64,000 nucleotides of DNA from Sphaerotilus microaerophilus (GTDB taxonomy: Bacteria > Pseudomonadota > Gammaproteobacteria > Burkholderiales > Burkholderiaceae_C): assembly GCF_023734135.1 (NCBI RefSeq), contig NZ_AP025730.1:868001-932000 (forward strand), read 5' to 3'. The position numbers and the translations under genes were made by a program. Positions 53,209-62,685 of the stretch are shown piece after piece (position 1 is the stretch's first letter; each line of letters starts with the position of its first letter). The notes beneath the pieces were generated by a model that was not told the DNA's origin, did not search any database, and was given only the letters and a program-made list of their open reading frames with translations.

Positions 53209-54165
53209 ATGAACTCCAATCCTGCGCACTGGCACATCGGCTTGGTCGGCTACGGCGAGGTCGGGCGCATCCTCGCCGAGGACCTGCGTGCGCAGGGCAT
53301 CACCGTCAGCGCCTACGACCGCCAGCTCGACGCGGCCGACACCGCGCCGGCCCTGCGCAGCCATGCGCTGGAGCACGGCGTGGCGCTGGCCGATGACCAC
53401 GCCGACCTGGCGCGCGATGCGGACTTCATCGTCAGCGCGGTGACCGCCAGCCAGGCGGTGTCGGTGGCCGAGGCCTGCGCCGTCGGGCTGAAGCCGGGCA
53501 CCTTCTTCCTCGATTTCAACTCCGCCTCGCCCGGTGCCAAGCAGCGCGCCGCGGTCGCCATCGACGCGGCTGGCGGCCGCTACGTCGAAGGCGCGGTGAT
53601 GACCAGCGTGCCGCCCTACCGCATCCACGTGCCGCTGCTGCTCGGGGGGCCGTGGGCCGCCGAACTCAGTCCGCTGATCAATGCGCTGGGCTGCCGGTCG
53701 AAGGTCGCCAGCGATCGCCTCGGCGTGGCCAGTGCGACCAAGATGTGCCGCAGCGTGATGATCAAGGGCCTGGAGGCGATGGTGATCGAGAGCTTCACCG
53801 CGGCGCGGCATCACGGCGTCGAGGACGCGGTGATCGCCTCGCTGCAGGAGACCTTTCCCGGCATCGACTGGGAGCGGCAGGCCGCGTACTTCTTCCAGCG
53901 TGCCATCGAGCATGGCCGGCGCCGCAGCGAGGAGATGCGCGAGGTGGCCGAGACGGTGCGCGAGGCCGGCCTCAGCCCCTGGAGCGCCGCCGGCACCGCC
54001 GAGCGCCAGGCCTGGGTCGCCGACCTGGCCGACGCCGGCCGGTTCGGCGAGCGCGGCAGCCCGGGCTTTGCCCGCAGTGCGGATTGGCGCACGGAAGCCG
54101 ACCGCATCCTGACGAATGCACAGGCCGACCGCATCCAGGCCTCACTGAATCCCACCAAGGACTGA
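53209..54165 (+). CDS. NAD(P)-dependent dehydrogenase, DUF1932 type
   Basis: 318 residues. An N-terminal Rossmann fold reads IGLVGYGEVGRILAEDL, with SAVTASQA at the second nucleotide contact. The C-terminal domain is of the 6-phosphogluconate-dehydrogenase-like DUF1932 class (KMCRSVMIKGLEAMVIESFTAAR). It sits in the lig operon, 3 bp before ligI, so it should act on a pathway intermediate or side product. The reaction is unknown. Start ATG 53209; an ATG at 53194 is also in frame. Confidence 0.82.
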   Translation: MNSNPAHWHIGLVGYGEVGRILAEDLRAQGITVSAYDRQLDAADTAPALRSHALEHGVALADDHADLARDADFIVSAVTASQAVSVAEACAVGLKPGTFFLDFNSASPGAKQRAAVAIDAAGGRYVEGAVMTSVPPYRIHVPLLLGGPWAAELSPLINALGCRSKVASDRLGVASATKMCRSVMIKGLEAMVIESFTAARHHGVEDAVIASLQETFPGIDWERQAAYFFQRAIEHGRRRSEEMREVAETVREAGLSPWSAAGTAERQAWVADLADAGRFGERGSPGFARSADWRTEADRILTNAQADRIQASLNPTKD

Positions 54166-54168
54166 CCC

Positions 54169-55116
54169 ATGAGCAAAAACACATCCGGAGACTTCACCAA
54201 GACCGCCGGCTGGCTGGACTGGTACACCGGCCCGAGCAAGCCGACCTTCCAGCTGCCCGCGGGCGCGGTGGACGCGCATTGCCACGTCTTCGGCCCAGGC
54301 GCCGAGTTCCCCTACGCGCCGGAGCGCAAGTACACGCCCTGCGACGCCAGCAAGGCCGAGCTGTACGCGCTGCGTGACCACCTCGGCTTCGCCCGCAACG
54401 TGGTGGTGCAGGCCACCTGCCACGGCGCCGACAACCGCGCCATGATCGATGCCTGCGTGTCCTCCGGCGGCAAGGCCCGCGGTGTCGCCACCGTGCGTCG
54501 CTCGGTCACTGACGAGGAACTGCAGACCATGCACGACGCCGGCGTGCGCGGCGTGCGCTTCAACTTCGTCAAGCGCCTGGTGGACTTCACGCCCAAGGAC
54601 GAGCTGATGGAAATCGCCGGGCGCATCAGCAAGCTGGGCTGGCACGTGGTCATCTACTTCGAGGCGGTGGACCTGCCCGAGCTGTGGGACTTCTTCACCG
54701 CGCTGCCCACCACGGTCGTCGTGGACCACATGGGCCGCCCGGACGTGAGCAAGCCCATCGACGGCCCGGAGTTCGAGCTGTTCCTGAAATTCATGCACGA
54801 GCACGGCAACGTCTGGAGCAAGGTGAGCTGCCCGGAGCGCCTGTCCGTCACCGGCCCGAAAGCGCTGCCTGGGCAACTGAGCGGCGAGCCGGACGGGTAC
54901 TACCAGGACGTGGTGCCCTTCGCGCGCCGCGTGGTGGAAGAGTTCCCCGACCGCGTGCTCTGGGGCACCGACTGGCCGCACCCGAACCTGAAGGACCACA
55001 TGCCCGACGACGGCCTGCTGGTCGATTTCATTCCCCAGATCGCCCCCACCGCCGAGCTGCAGCGCAAGCTGCTGGTCGACAACCCGATGAAGCTCTACTG
55101 GCCTGAGGAGGTCTGA
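54169..55116 (+). CDS. ligI: 2-pyrone-4,6-dicarboxylate hydrolase
   Basis: 315-residue amidohydrolase that opens 2-pyrone-4,6-dicarboxylate to 4-oxalomesaconate. Typical features: the metal-free active site begins with VDAHCHVFGPG, then VQATCHGADNRAM, GVRGVRFNFVKRLVD, VVVDHMGRPD and WGTDWPHPN with the catalytic Asp. The N-terminal extension of about 30 residues is normal for LigI. It is followed by ligA with one base between stop and start region, in a tight operon. Confidence 0.95.
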   Translation: MSKNTSGDFTKTAGWLDWYTGPSKPTFQLPAGAVDAHCHVFGPGAEFPYAPERKYTPCDASKAELYALRDHLGFARNVVVQATCHGADNRAMIDACVSSGGKARGVATVRRSVTDEELQTMHDAGVRGVRFNFVKRLVDFTPKDELMEIAGRISKLGWHVVIYFEAVDLPELWDFFTALPTTVVVDHMGRPDVSKPIDGPEFELFLKFMHEHGNVWSKVSCPERLSVTGPKALPGQLSGEPDGYYQDVVPFARRVVEEFPDRVLWGTDWPHPNLKDHMPDDGLLVDFIPQIAPTAELQRKLLVDNPMKLYWPEEV

Positions 55117-55117
55117 G

Positions 55118-56441
<1,324 letters not shown>

Positions 56442-56450
56442 GGAATCCCC

Positions 56451-57422
56451 ATGAGCAGCAAGATCAAGGTCGCGCTGGCCGGCGCCGGCGCCTTCGGTAT
56501 CAAGCACCTGGACGGCATCAAGAACATCGCCGACGTCGAGGTCATCTCCCTCATCAGCCGCGACCTGGACAAGACCCGGGAAGTGGCCGACAAGTACGGT
56601 ATCGCGCACGTCACCACCGAGCTGGCGGACAGCCTGGCGCTGCCGGGGCTGGACGCCGTCATCCTGTGCACGCCCACGCAGATGCACGCCAGCCAGACGC
56701 TGGCCTGCCTGAAGGCGGGCAAGCACGTGCAGGTGGAAATCCCGCTGTGCGATGTCTACCGCGAAGGCCAGGAAGTGGCCGAGCTGGCCGCGCAGACCGG
56801 CAAGGTGGCCATGTGCGGCCACACCCGCCGCTTCAACCCCAGCCACCAGTGGGTCCGCAACCGCATCACCGCGGGTGAGTTCAACATCCAGCAGATGGAT
56901 GTGCAGACCTACTTCTTCCGCCGCAGCAACATGAATGCGCTGGGCCAGGCGCGCAGCTGGACCGATCACCTGCTGTGGCACCACGCCGCGCACACGGTGG
57001 ACCTGTTCGCCTACCAGTGCGGCAGCCCGATCGTGAAGGCCAACGCCCTCCAGGGCCCGATCCACCCGACGCTGGGCATCGCGATGGACATGAGCATCCA
57101 GCTCAAGGCCGCCAACGGCGCGATCTGCACGCTCAGCCTGTCCTTCAACAACGACGGCCCGCTGGGCACCTTCTTCCGCTACATCGGCGACACGGGCACC
57201 TACATCGCCCGCTACGACGATCTGGTGCAATCGACCAGTGCGGGCAAGGAAGAGAAGATCGACGTGTCGAAGGTGGCAGTGTCGATGAACGGCATCGAGC
57301 TGCAGGACCGCGAGTTCTTCGCCGCGATCCGCGAAGGCCGCGAGCCCAACAGCAGCGTGGCCCAGGTGCTGCCCTGCTACCAGGTGCTGCACGACCTGGA
57401 GCAGCAGCTCAACGCGGGCTGA
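56451..57422 (+). CDS. ligC: 4-carboxy-2-hydroxymuconate-6-semialdehyde dehydrogenase
   Basis: 323-residue Gfo/Idh/MocA-type oxidoreductase, NAD(P)-dependent, which oxidises the hemiacetal of the LigAB product to 2-pyrone-4,6-dicarboxylate. The Rossmann loop is ALAGAGAFGIKHLDGI; the family EKP motif is replaced by VEIPLCD, as in LigC; MCGHTRRFNPSHQW and LLWHHAAHTVDLF follow. AAGGAA stands before the ATG. Last gene of the lig block; the RlmN-like gene is 50 bp further on. Confidence 0.95.
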   Translation: MSSKIKVALAGAGAFGIKHLDGIKNIADVEVISLISRDLDKTREVADKYGIAHVTTELADSLALPGLDAVILCTPTQMHASQTLACLKAGKHVQVEIPLCDVYREGQEVAELAAQTGKVAMCGHTRRFNPSHQWVRNRITAGEFNIQQMDVQTYFFRRSNMNALGQARSWTDHLLWHHAAHTVDLFAYQCGSPIVKANALQGPIHPTLGIAMDMSIQLKAANGAICTLSLSFNNDGPLGTFFRYIGDTGTYIARYDDLVQSTSAGKEEKIDVSKVAVSMNGIELQDREFFAAIREGREPNSSVAQVLPCYQVLHDLEQQLNAG

Positions 57423-57472
57423 GTCCCGGGGCACGGCCGCCGGCGCGGGGATCCGCGAGGACAATCGCGCCC

Positions 57473-58564
57473 ATGCAGATCTCCCAGCTCCGGCAGCGCC
57501 TTCGGGCCCTGGGCGCCAATCCGGCGCACGAGGCCCGCGTCCTGCGCCACTGGGCGCTCGCCAAGCCGCAGGACAGCGGCCGGCGGCGCAACCAGCACTA
57601 CCTGCCCCAGGCTCTGCGCGAGGCCCTGCCCGGCATCGAGGCCGAGCTCGCCGGCCTGGCGCGCCTGCACAGCGTGCACCCCGGCGAGGACGGCTCCGAG
57701 CGCCTGCTGCTCAGCCTCGCCGATGGCCTGCTGGCCGAGAGCGTGCTGCTGCCGCGCGACGGCTTGTGCATCAGCAGCCAGATCGGCTGCGCGGTGGGCT
57801 GCCGCTTCTGCATGACCGGGCGCGACGGCCTGCAGCGCCAGCTCAGCAGCGGCGAAATGGTCGCCCAGGTGGTGCAGGCGCGCGCGCGCCGGCCGGTCAA
57901 GAAGGTGGTGTTCATGGGCATGGGCGAGCCCGCCCACAACCTGGACGCCGTGCTGGAGGCCATCCAGCTGCTCGGCCACGAGGGCGGCATCGGCCACAAG
58001 CAGCTGGTGTTCTCCACCGTCGGAGACGAGCGCGCCTTCGACACGCTGATGACGCTGGGCGAGGGGAAAGCCAAACCCGCGCTGGCCCTGAGCCTGCACA
58101 CCACCCAGCCCGAGCTGCGCGAGCAGCTGCTGCCGCGCGCACCGCGCCTCACCCCGGCCGAGCTGGTGGCCCGTGCCGAGGCCTACGCCCGCGCCACCGG
58201 CTACCCGGTGCAGTACCAGTGGACGCTGATGGACGGCGTGAACGACGGGCCCGACGAGATCGAAGGCCTCGTCGCACTGCTGTCGGGCACCTACGGCGTC
58301 CTGAACCTGATTCCCTACAACCAGGTGGACGGCCTGCCCTACCGCCGCCCCAGCTGGGAGCGTGCCGCCGAGATCGCCCGCACCCTGCACCGCCGCGGCA
58401 TCCTGACCAAGCTGCGCCAGTCCGCCGGCCAGGACGTGGACGGCGGCTGCGGCCAGCTGCGCGCCCGCGTGCTGGCACCGCACCGGCGTGGTGACGTGGT
58501 GCCGATCCAGGTGGTTGCCCAGGAGGCCATCGGCTCAGCGGCACCAGGAAGGACTGGGCCATGA
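57473..58564 (+). CDS. RlmN-like radical SAM RNA methyltransferase
   Basis: 363 residues. It has the radical-SAM cysteines in QIGCAVGCRFCMTG, the SAM motif VFMGMGEPAHN, FSTVGDE, and a C-terminal cysteine in AGQDVDGGCGQL at the place of the methyl-accepting Cys of RlmN. It is shorter than E. coli RlmN (384) and differs at the N-terminus (ALAKPQDSGRRRNQHYLPQ), so it may be a divergent paralogue modifying another RNA. Its stop overlaps the start of the DUF1016 gene (ATGA), a sign of coupled translation. Confidence 0.85.
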   Translation: MQISQLRQRLRALGANPAHEARVLRHWALAKPQDSGRRRNQHYLPQALREALPGIEAELAGLARLHSVHPGEDGSERLLLSLADGLLAESVLLPRDGLCISSQIGCAVGCRFCMTGRDGLQRQLSSGEMVAQVVQARARRPVKKVVFMGMGEPAHNLDAVLEAIQLLGHEGGIGHKQLVFSTVGDERAFDTLMTLGEGKAKPALALSLHTTQPELREQLLPRAPRLTPAELVARAEAYARATGYPVQYQWTLMDGVNDGPDEIEGLVALLSGTYGVLNLIPYNQVDGLPYRRPSWERAAEIARTLHRRGILTKLRQSAGQDVDGGCGQLRARVLAPHRRGDVVPIQVVAQEAIGSAAPGRTGP

Positions 58565-59664
58565 AATCCACGGCTCTGGACTTTGACCATTTGATTGAGG
58601 CGCTTGCCCAGGCCCACGGCGCGCTGCGGGCACAAGCCGTGAAGGCCGTCAACGTCAGCCTCACGCTACGCAACTGGCTGTTCGGCTATTACATCCGCGA
58701 GTACGAACAGTCGGGCGCTGACCGCAGCATCTACGGCGAGCGGCTGCTGGAGACCCTGGCTCAGCGCCTGCAGCAGATGGGGCTCCAGCGCATTGAAGCC
58801 CGCGAGCTGCGCCGCTACAGGCAGTTCTACCTGGCCTACCCGCAAATTCGGCAGACGCTGTCTGCCAAATTGCCTGGCCTGCAGATTCGGGAGACACCGC
58901 CTCCCGAATCGGACCTGCCGGCTGTGTCGCCGCAGCTCCTGCTGGAGCGCCTCTCGTTCTCTCACTTTGTCGAGTTGCTGCAGTTGGACAACGCGCCGCA
59001 GCGCACCTTCTACGAGGTGGAGGCCCTGCGGGGCCACTGGTCGGTGCGGGAACTCAAACGCCAGATCGCCACCCAGTACTTTCAGCGCAGTGCCTTGTCC
59101 ACCGACAAGGCCGCCGTCGCCACCTTGGCTCACGCTGATGCCGAACGGGCCTCCCCTCAACAGGTCATCCGCGACCCCTACGTCTTTGAGTTCCTGGGCC
59201 TGAAATCCCACGAGGTGGTCACCGAGGGCCAGCTCGAAGACGCCCTGCTCGACAAGCTGCAGGCGTTTCTGCTGGAGCTGGGCCACGGCTTCTGCTTCGA
59301 GGCACGGCAGCAGCGACTGCGCATCGGTGGCGAGCACTTCTTTGTCGACCTGGTTTTCTACCACCGCGTGCTCAAGTGCCATGTGCTGATCGAGCTGAAG
59401 AACGACGCGTTCAGCCATGAACACCTGGGGCAGCTCAACGCCTACGTCAGCTACTACAAACAGCACCAGATGACCGAAGGCGATCAGCCGCCCGTCGGCA
59501 TCCTGCTGTGCACCCGCAAGAACCAGGAACTGGTGGAGTACGCGCTGGCCGGCATGAGCAACCAGCTCTTCGTCTCTCGCTACCAGGTGCAGTTGCCTGG
59601 GAAGGAGCAGATGGCAGCGTTCCTCCACCGGGCGGTGCAGGAGTTGGAGGGCGGCAGTGAATGA
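58561..59664 (+). CDS. DUF1016/YhcG-type PD-(D/E)xK nuclease domain protein
   Basis: 367 residues. The N-terminal DUF1016_N domain (residues 10-105: LRNWLFGYYIREYEQ, YGERLLETLAQRLQQ) is joined by a short Pro/Ser-rich linker to a C-terminal PD-(D/E)xK domain. The nuclease residues are Asp263 in FFVDLVFYHR and Glu278/Lys280 in LIELKND, followed by LGQLNAYVSYY. Members relate to RpnT/YhcG and tend to be mobile, with suspected roles in DNA recombination or restriction. The linker DNA (58845-58910) contains two strong in-frame hairpins. Confidence 0.9.
   Translation: MKSTALDFDHLIEALAQAHGALRAQAVKAVNVSLTLRNWLFGYYIREYEQSGADRSIYGERLLETLAQRLQQMGLQRIEARELRRYRQFYLAYPQIRQTLSAKLPGLQIRETPPPESDLPAVSPQLLLERLSFSHFVELLQLDNAPQRTFYEVEALRGHWSVRELKRQIATQYFQRSALSTDKAAVATLAHADAERASPQQVIRDPYVFEFLGLKSHEVVTEGQLEDALLDKLQAFLLELGHGFCFEARQQRLRIGGEHFFVDLVFYHRVLKCHVLIELKNDAFSHEHLGQLNAYVSYYKQHQMTEGDQPPVGILLCTRKNQELVEYALAGMSNQLFVSRYQVQLPGKEQMAAFLHRAVQELEGGSE
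58845..58910. repeat. two palindromic units inside the DUF1016 linker
   Basis: Unit 1, 58845-58871: AATTCGGCAGAC, GCT, GTCTGCCAAATT, with one mismatch. Unit 2, 58884-58910: GATTCGGGAG, a 7-base loop, CTCCCGAATC, perfect. They encode related peptides, IRQTLSAKLPG and IRETPPPE, so the linker looks built from a duplicated palindromic module. Confidence 0.65.
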
Positions 59665-59700
59665 ACCGCCCTGGACACCATGATTTCGAGGAGATCCCCC

Positions 59701-60708
59701 TTGCTTGAACGACACATTGGCCCCTTCCAAGTCCACCCCGTCGGGCTGGGCTGCATGAACCTCAGTCACGCCTACGGCGTGCCGCCCTCGGCCGCCGATG
59801 CCGAGGCGCTGCTGCTGCGTGCGCTCGACCTGGGCGTGAACTTCTTCGACACCGCGGCGCTCTACGGCTTCGGCGCCAACGAGGAACTGGTCGGCCGCGT
59901 GCTGGCGCCGCACCGCAGCCGCTTCCTGCTGGCCAGCAAGTGCGGCATGACCGGAGTGGCCGGTGAGGACGGCGTCAAGCGCCGCGTCATCGACGGCCGC
60001 CCGGCGACGATCCGCGCCACCTGCGAGGAGGCTCTGAAGCGCCTGCGCACGGACGTGATCGACCTGTACTACCTGCACCGCCGCGACTTCTCGGTGCCCA
60101 TCGAGGACTCGGTGGGCGCGCTGGCCGACCTGGTGCGCGCGGGCAAGATCCGCGCGATCGGCCTCTCCGAGGTCAGCGCCGACACGCTGCGCCGCGCGCA
60201 CGCGGTGCACCCGATCACCGCGATCCAGACCGAGTACTCGCTGTGGACGCGCAACCCGGAGATCGCGGTGCTCGACGCCTGCCGCGAGCTGGGCGTGGCC
60301 TTCGTCGCCTTCAGCCCGCTGGCGCGCAGCTACCTGACGGGCACGCTGCGCGACGTGAGCGGCTTCGACGCCAAGGACATCCGCCGCGCGATGCCGCGCT
60401 TCACCCCGTCCAACTACGCCGCCAACCTGGCGCTGCTGGAGGGCTTCACCGCGCTGGCCGCCGAGGTCGGCTGCAGCCCGGCGCAGCTGGCGCTGGCCTG
60501 GGTGCTGGCGCAGGGTGAGCACGTCAGCGTGATCCCCGGCACCACCTCCGTGGCTCACCTGGAAGAGAACCATGCCGCCGCGGCGGTGCAACTCACGCCT
60601 GAGCAGGTGGCGCGCGCCGGGGCGCTGATCGGCCGCCACAACGTGGCCGGCCCGCGCTACAACGCCGCCACCCAGACCGAGATCGACACCGAGGAATTCC
60701 CGGCATGA
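59701..60708 (+). CDS. aldo/keto reductase
   Basis: 335 residues, (beta/alpha)8 barrel. Catalytic residues are Asp and Tyr in FFDTAALYG, Lys in LASKCGM and His in YYLHRRD; the NADPH-binding end has VIPGTTSVAHLEEN. The start is set at TTG 59701, seven bases after GAGGAG, giving MLERHIGPFQVHPVGLGCMN; ATG 59680 would place the ribosome site inside the gene. The substrate is unknown. The stop overlaps the next start (ATGA). Confidence 0.9.
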   Translation: MLERHIGPFQVHPVGLGCMNLSHAYGVPPSAADAEALLLRALDLGVNFFDTAALYGFGANEELVGRVLAPHRSRFLLASKCGMTGVAGEDGVKRRVIDGRPATIRATCEEALKRLRTDVIDLYYLHRRDFSVPIEDSVGALADLVRAGKIRAIGLSEVSADTLRRAHAVHPITAIQTEYSLWTRNPEIAVLDACRELGVAFVAFSPLARSYLTGTLRDVSGFDAKDIRRAMPRFTPSNYAANLALLEGFTALAAEVGCSPAQLALAWVLAQGEHVSVIPGTTSVAHLEENHAAAAVQLTPEQVARAGALIGRHNVAGPRYNAATQTEIDTEEFPA

Positions 60709-61697
60709 CGCTGCCGCCGCCTGGCGGCCTGTCCAGGCGAGACGCGCTGGCGGGCCTGGCCATGCTGTGCCTGCCGGGCGCCGTGCGTGCAGCCGAGGTG
60801 ACCTTCCCAAGCCGGCCGGTGACGCTGGTCGTGCCCTTCGCCCCCGGCGGCGTGGCCGACCTGACGGCGCGCACGGTGGGCCGTGCGCTGGCGCTGGCGC
60901 TCGGACAGCCGGTGGTGGTGGACAACCGGCCCGGCGCGGGCGGCATCGTCGCCACCCAGGCGGTGCTCAAGGCGCCGGCCGACGGCCACACGCTGCTGCT
61001 GATCTCCAACGCCACCGCGGTGAGCGTGCACCTGGTCAAGCGCCTGCCCTATGACGTGACGCGTGACCTGGCGCCCATCAGCACGCTGGGCTTCTTCGAG
61101 CTGGCGCTGGTGGTGGGCAGCGACTCGCGCTGGCGCAGCCTGGGCGAGCTGGTGGCCCACGGGCGTTCCCACCCGGGCAAGCTGACACTGGGCACCATCA
61201 GCCTGGGCAGCACCCAGCACCTGGCCGCCGAGCTGTTCAAGGCCCGCACCGGCCTGGACGCGGTGGTGGTGCCCTACAAGGGCACACCCGCGGTCATCAC
61301 CGCGCTGCGGGCCGGTGAGATCGACCTGGGCGTCGAGGTCCTCGGCCCGCTGCTGGCGCAGCTGCAGGCCGGTGTGATCCGGGCGCTGGCCGTCACCGGG
61401 CCGAAGCGCTTCGAGCTGCTGCCGGGCGTGCCCACCGCCCTGGAGCAGGGCGTGCGCGACTACACCGTGGACAGCTGGAACGCCCTGGCTGCGCCGGCCG
61501 GCACACCGAGCGCCGTGGTCGAGCGCCTGCGCCACACCACCCAGGAGGCCCTGGCCCAGCCGGGCCTGCGCGCCACGCTGCGTGACCTTGGAGTCAAGGC
61601 CCAGGCCGGCACGCCCGCCGAGCTGGCCGCGCTGCTGGCCAGCGAGATCCGCCACTGGGGCGAGGTGGTGCGCGCTGCGCGCATCGAGCCCGCATGA
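60705..61697 (+). CDS. Bug family periplasmic substrate-binding protein (TTT type)
   Basis: 330 residues. A Tat-like or Sec signal (SRRDALAGLAMLCLPGAVRA) precedes the mature protein. The first Bug motif, FPSRPVTLVVPFAPGGVAD, is followed by VVDNRPGAGGIVATQ, VVPYKGTPAVITALRAGEID and the usual C-terminal helix. These proteins bind carboxylates for tripartite tricarboxylate transporters; no tctA/tctB is near, so it is one of the many orphan Bug proteins of Burkholderiales. An aromatic or dicarboxylic ligand is possible. Confidence 0.93.
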   Translation: MTLPPPGGLSRRDALAGLAMLCLPGAVRAAEVTFPSRPVTLVVPFAPGGVADLTARTVGRALALALGQPVVVDNRPGAGGIVATQAVLKAPADGHTLLLISNATAVSVHLVKRLPYDVTRDLAPISTLGFFELALVVGSDSRWRSLGELVAHGRSHPGKLTLGTISLGSTQHLAAELFKARTGLDAVVVPYKGTPAVITALRAGEIDLGVEVLGPLLAQLQAGVIRALAVTGPKRFELLPGVPTALEQGVRDYTVDSWNALAAPAGTPSAVVERLRHTTQEALAQPGLRATLRDLGVKAQAGTPAELAALLASEIRHWGEVVRAARIEPA

Positions 61698-61719
61698 GAA
61701 ACCTGAGAGCGCGTCCCTG

Positions 61720-62685
61720 ATGCTCGATGTCCTGACCTTCGCCGCGCCGATCTTCCTGCTCATTGGCCTGGGCTTTGCGGCGGTGCGCAGCGGCCAGTTC
61801 CCGGCCACGGGGCTGCCTGCCCTGGCGACCTTTGTGATCCGCTTTGCGCTGCCGGCGCTGGTGTTCAAGGCGCTTTCGCAGCGCGACTTCGCCGAGGTGC
61901 TCAACGCCCGCTACCTGCTGGCCTACACGGCGGGCTCGCTGGTGATCGTGCTGCTCGGGCTGGCGTGGGCGCGCTGGGGCCGTGGCGAAGATCTGGAGCG
62001 CGGCGCCTTCGTCGCCATGGGCATGGCCTGTTCCAACTCCGCCTTCATCGGCTTTCCGCTGGCGCACCAGGTCATCGGGGCCGACGCGGGCATTGGCCTG
62101 GCCCTGTGCATGGTGGTGGAGAACCTGCTGATCATCCCTCTGTGCCTGGCGCTGGCCGACAGCGGCAGCGCCACGCACGAGCCCTTCAGCGCGGCCTTCG
62201 GGCGGGCACTCAAGGGGCTGCCGAAGAACCCGCTGATCGTGGCGATCGCCGCGGGCTTCGTCTGCTCGATGCTGCGGCTGCCACTGCCCGCTGCGCTCGC
62301 CAAGGCCGTCGACCTGCTGGCGGGCGCCTCGGCGGCGGGGGCGCTGTTCTTCATCGGCGGCACGCTGGTGGGCCTGTCGATGCGCTCGATGGCCGGCGAG
62401 GTGCTGCCCGTCGCGCTGGGCAAGCTGCTGCTGCACCCGCTGGCGGTGGCCGGCGCGCTCTGGCTGGTCGGGCCTGTAGGTCCGATCGCGCCGACACTGG
62501 CGGCCTGTGCCGTCCTGATGGCGGCGGCGCCGATGCTGAGCATCTACCCCATCTTTGCCCAGCGCCATGGCCTGCAGGGCCTGTGCTCGGCGCGCATGGT
62601 GGGCACCACGCTGGCCTCTTTCGTCAGCATCGGCATCGTGCTGTGGGTGCTGCGGCACGGTGGCCTGCTTGCGCTGGGCGGCTGA
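61720..62685 (+). CDS. AEC family (auxin efflux carrier-like) transporter
   Basis: 321 residues with about ten hydrophobic helices in two repeats. Conserved motifs are FVIRFALPALVFKAL, MACSNSAFIGFPLA with the asparagines of the crossover, and PLIVAIAAGF at the start of the second half. Members move malonate, malate and other organic anions. It follows the Bug gene in the same direction and might serve the same catabolic unit. Its stop codon abuts that of the convergent flavoprotein gene. Confidence 0.93.
   Translation: MLDVLTFAAPIFLLIGLGFAAVRSGQFPATGLPALATFVIRFALPALVFKALSQRDFAEVLNARYLLAYTAGSLVIVLLGLAWARWGRGEDLERGAFVAMGMACSNSAFIGFPLAHQVIGADAGIGLALCMVVENLLIIPLCLALADSGSATHEPFSAAFGRALKGLPKNPLIVAIAAGFVCSMLRLPLPAALAKAVDLLAGASAAGALFFIGGTLVGLSMRSMAGEVLPVALGKLLLHPLAVAGALWLVGPVGPIAPTLAACAVLMAAAPMLSIYPIFAQRHGLQGLCSARMVGTTLASFVSIGIVLWVLRHGGLLALGG

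Noticed and set aside
58666..60810. 714-codon minus-strand frame opposite the DUF1016 and aldo/keto reductase genes
   Set aside because: No recognisable family; both plus-strand genes have clear catalytic motifs.
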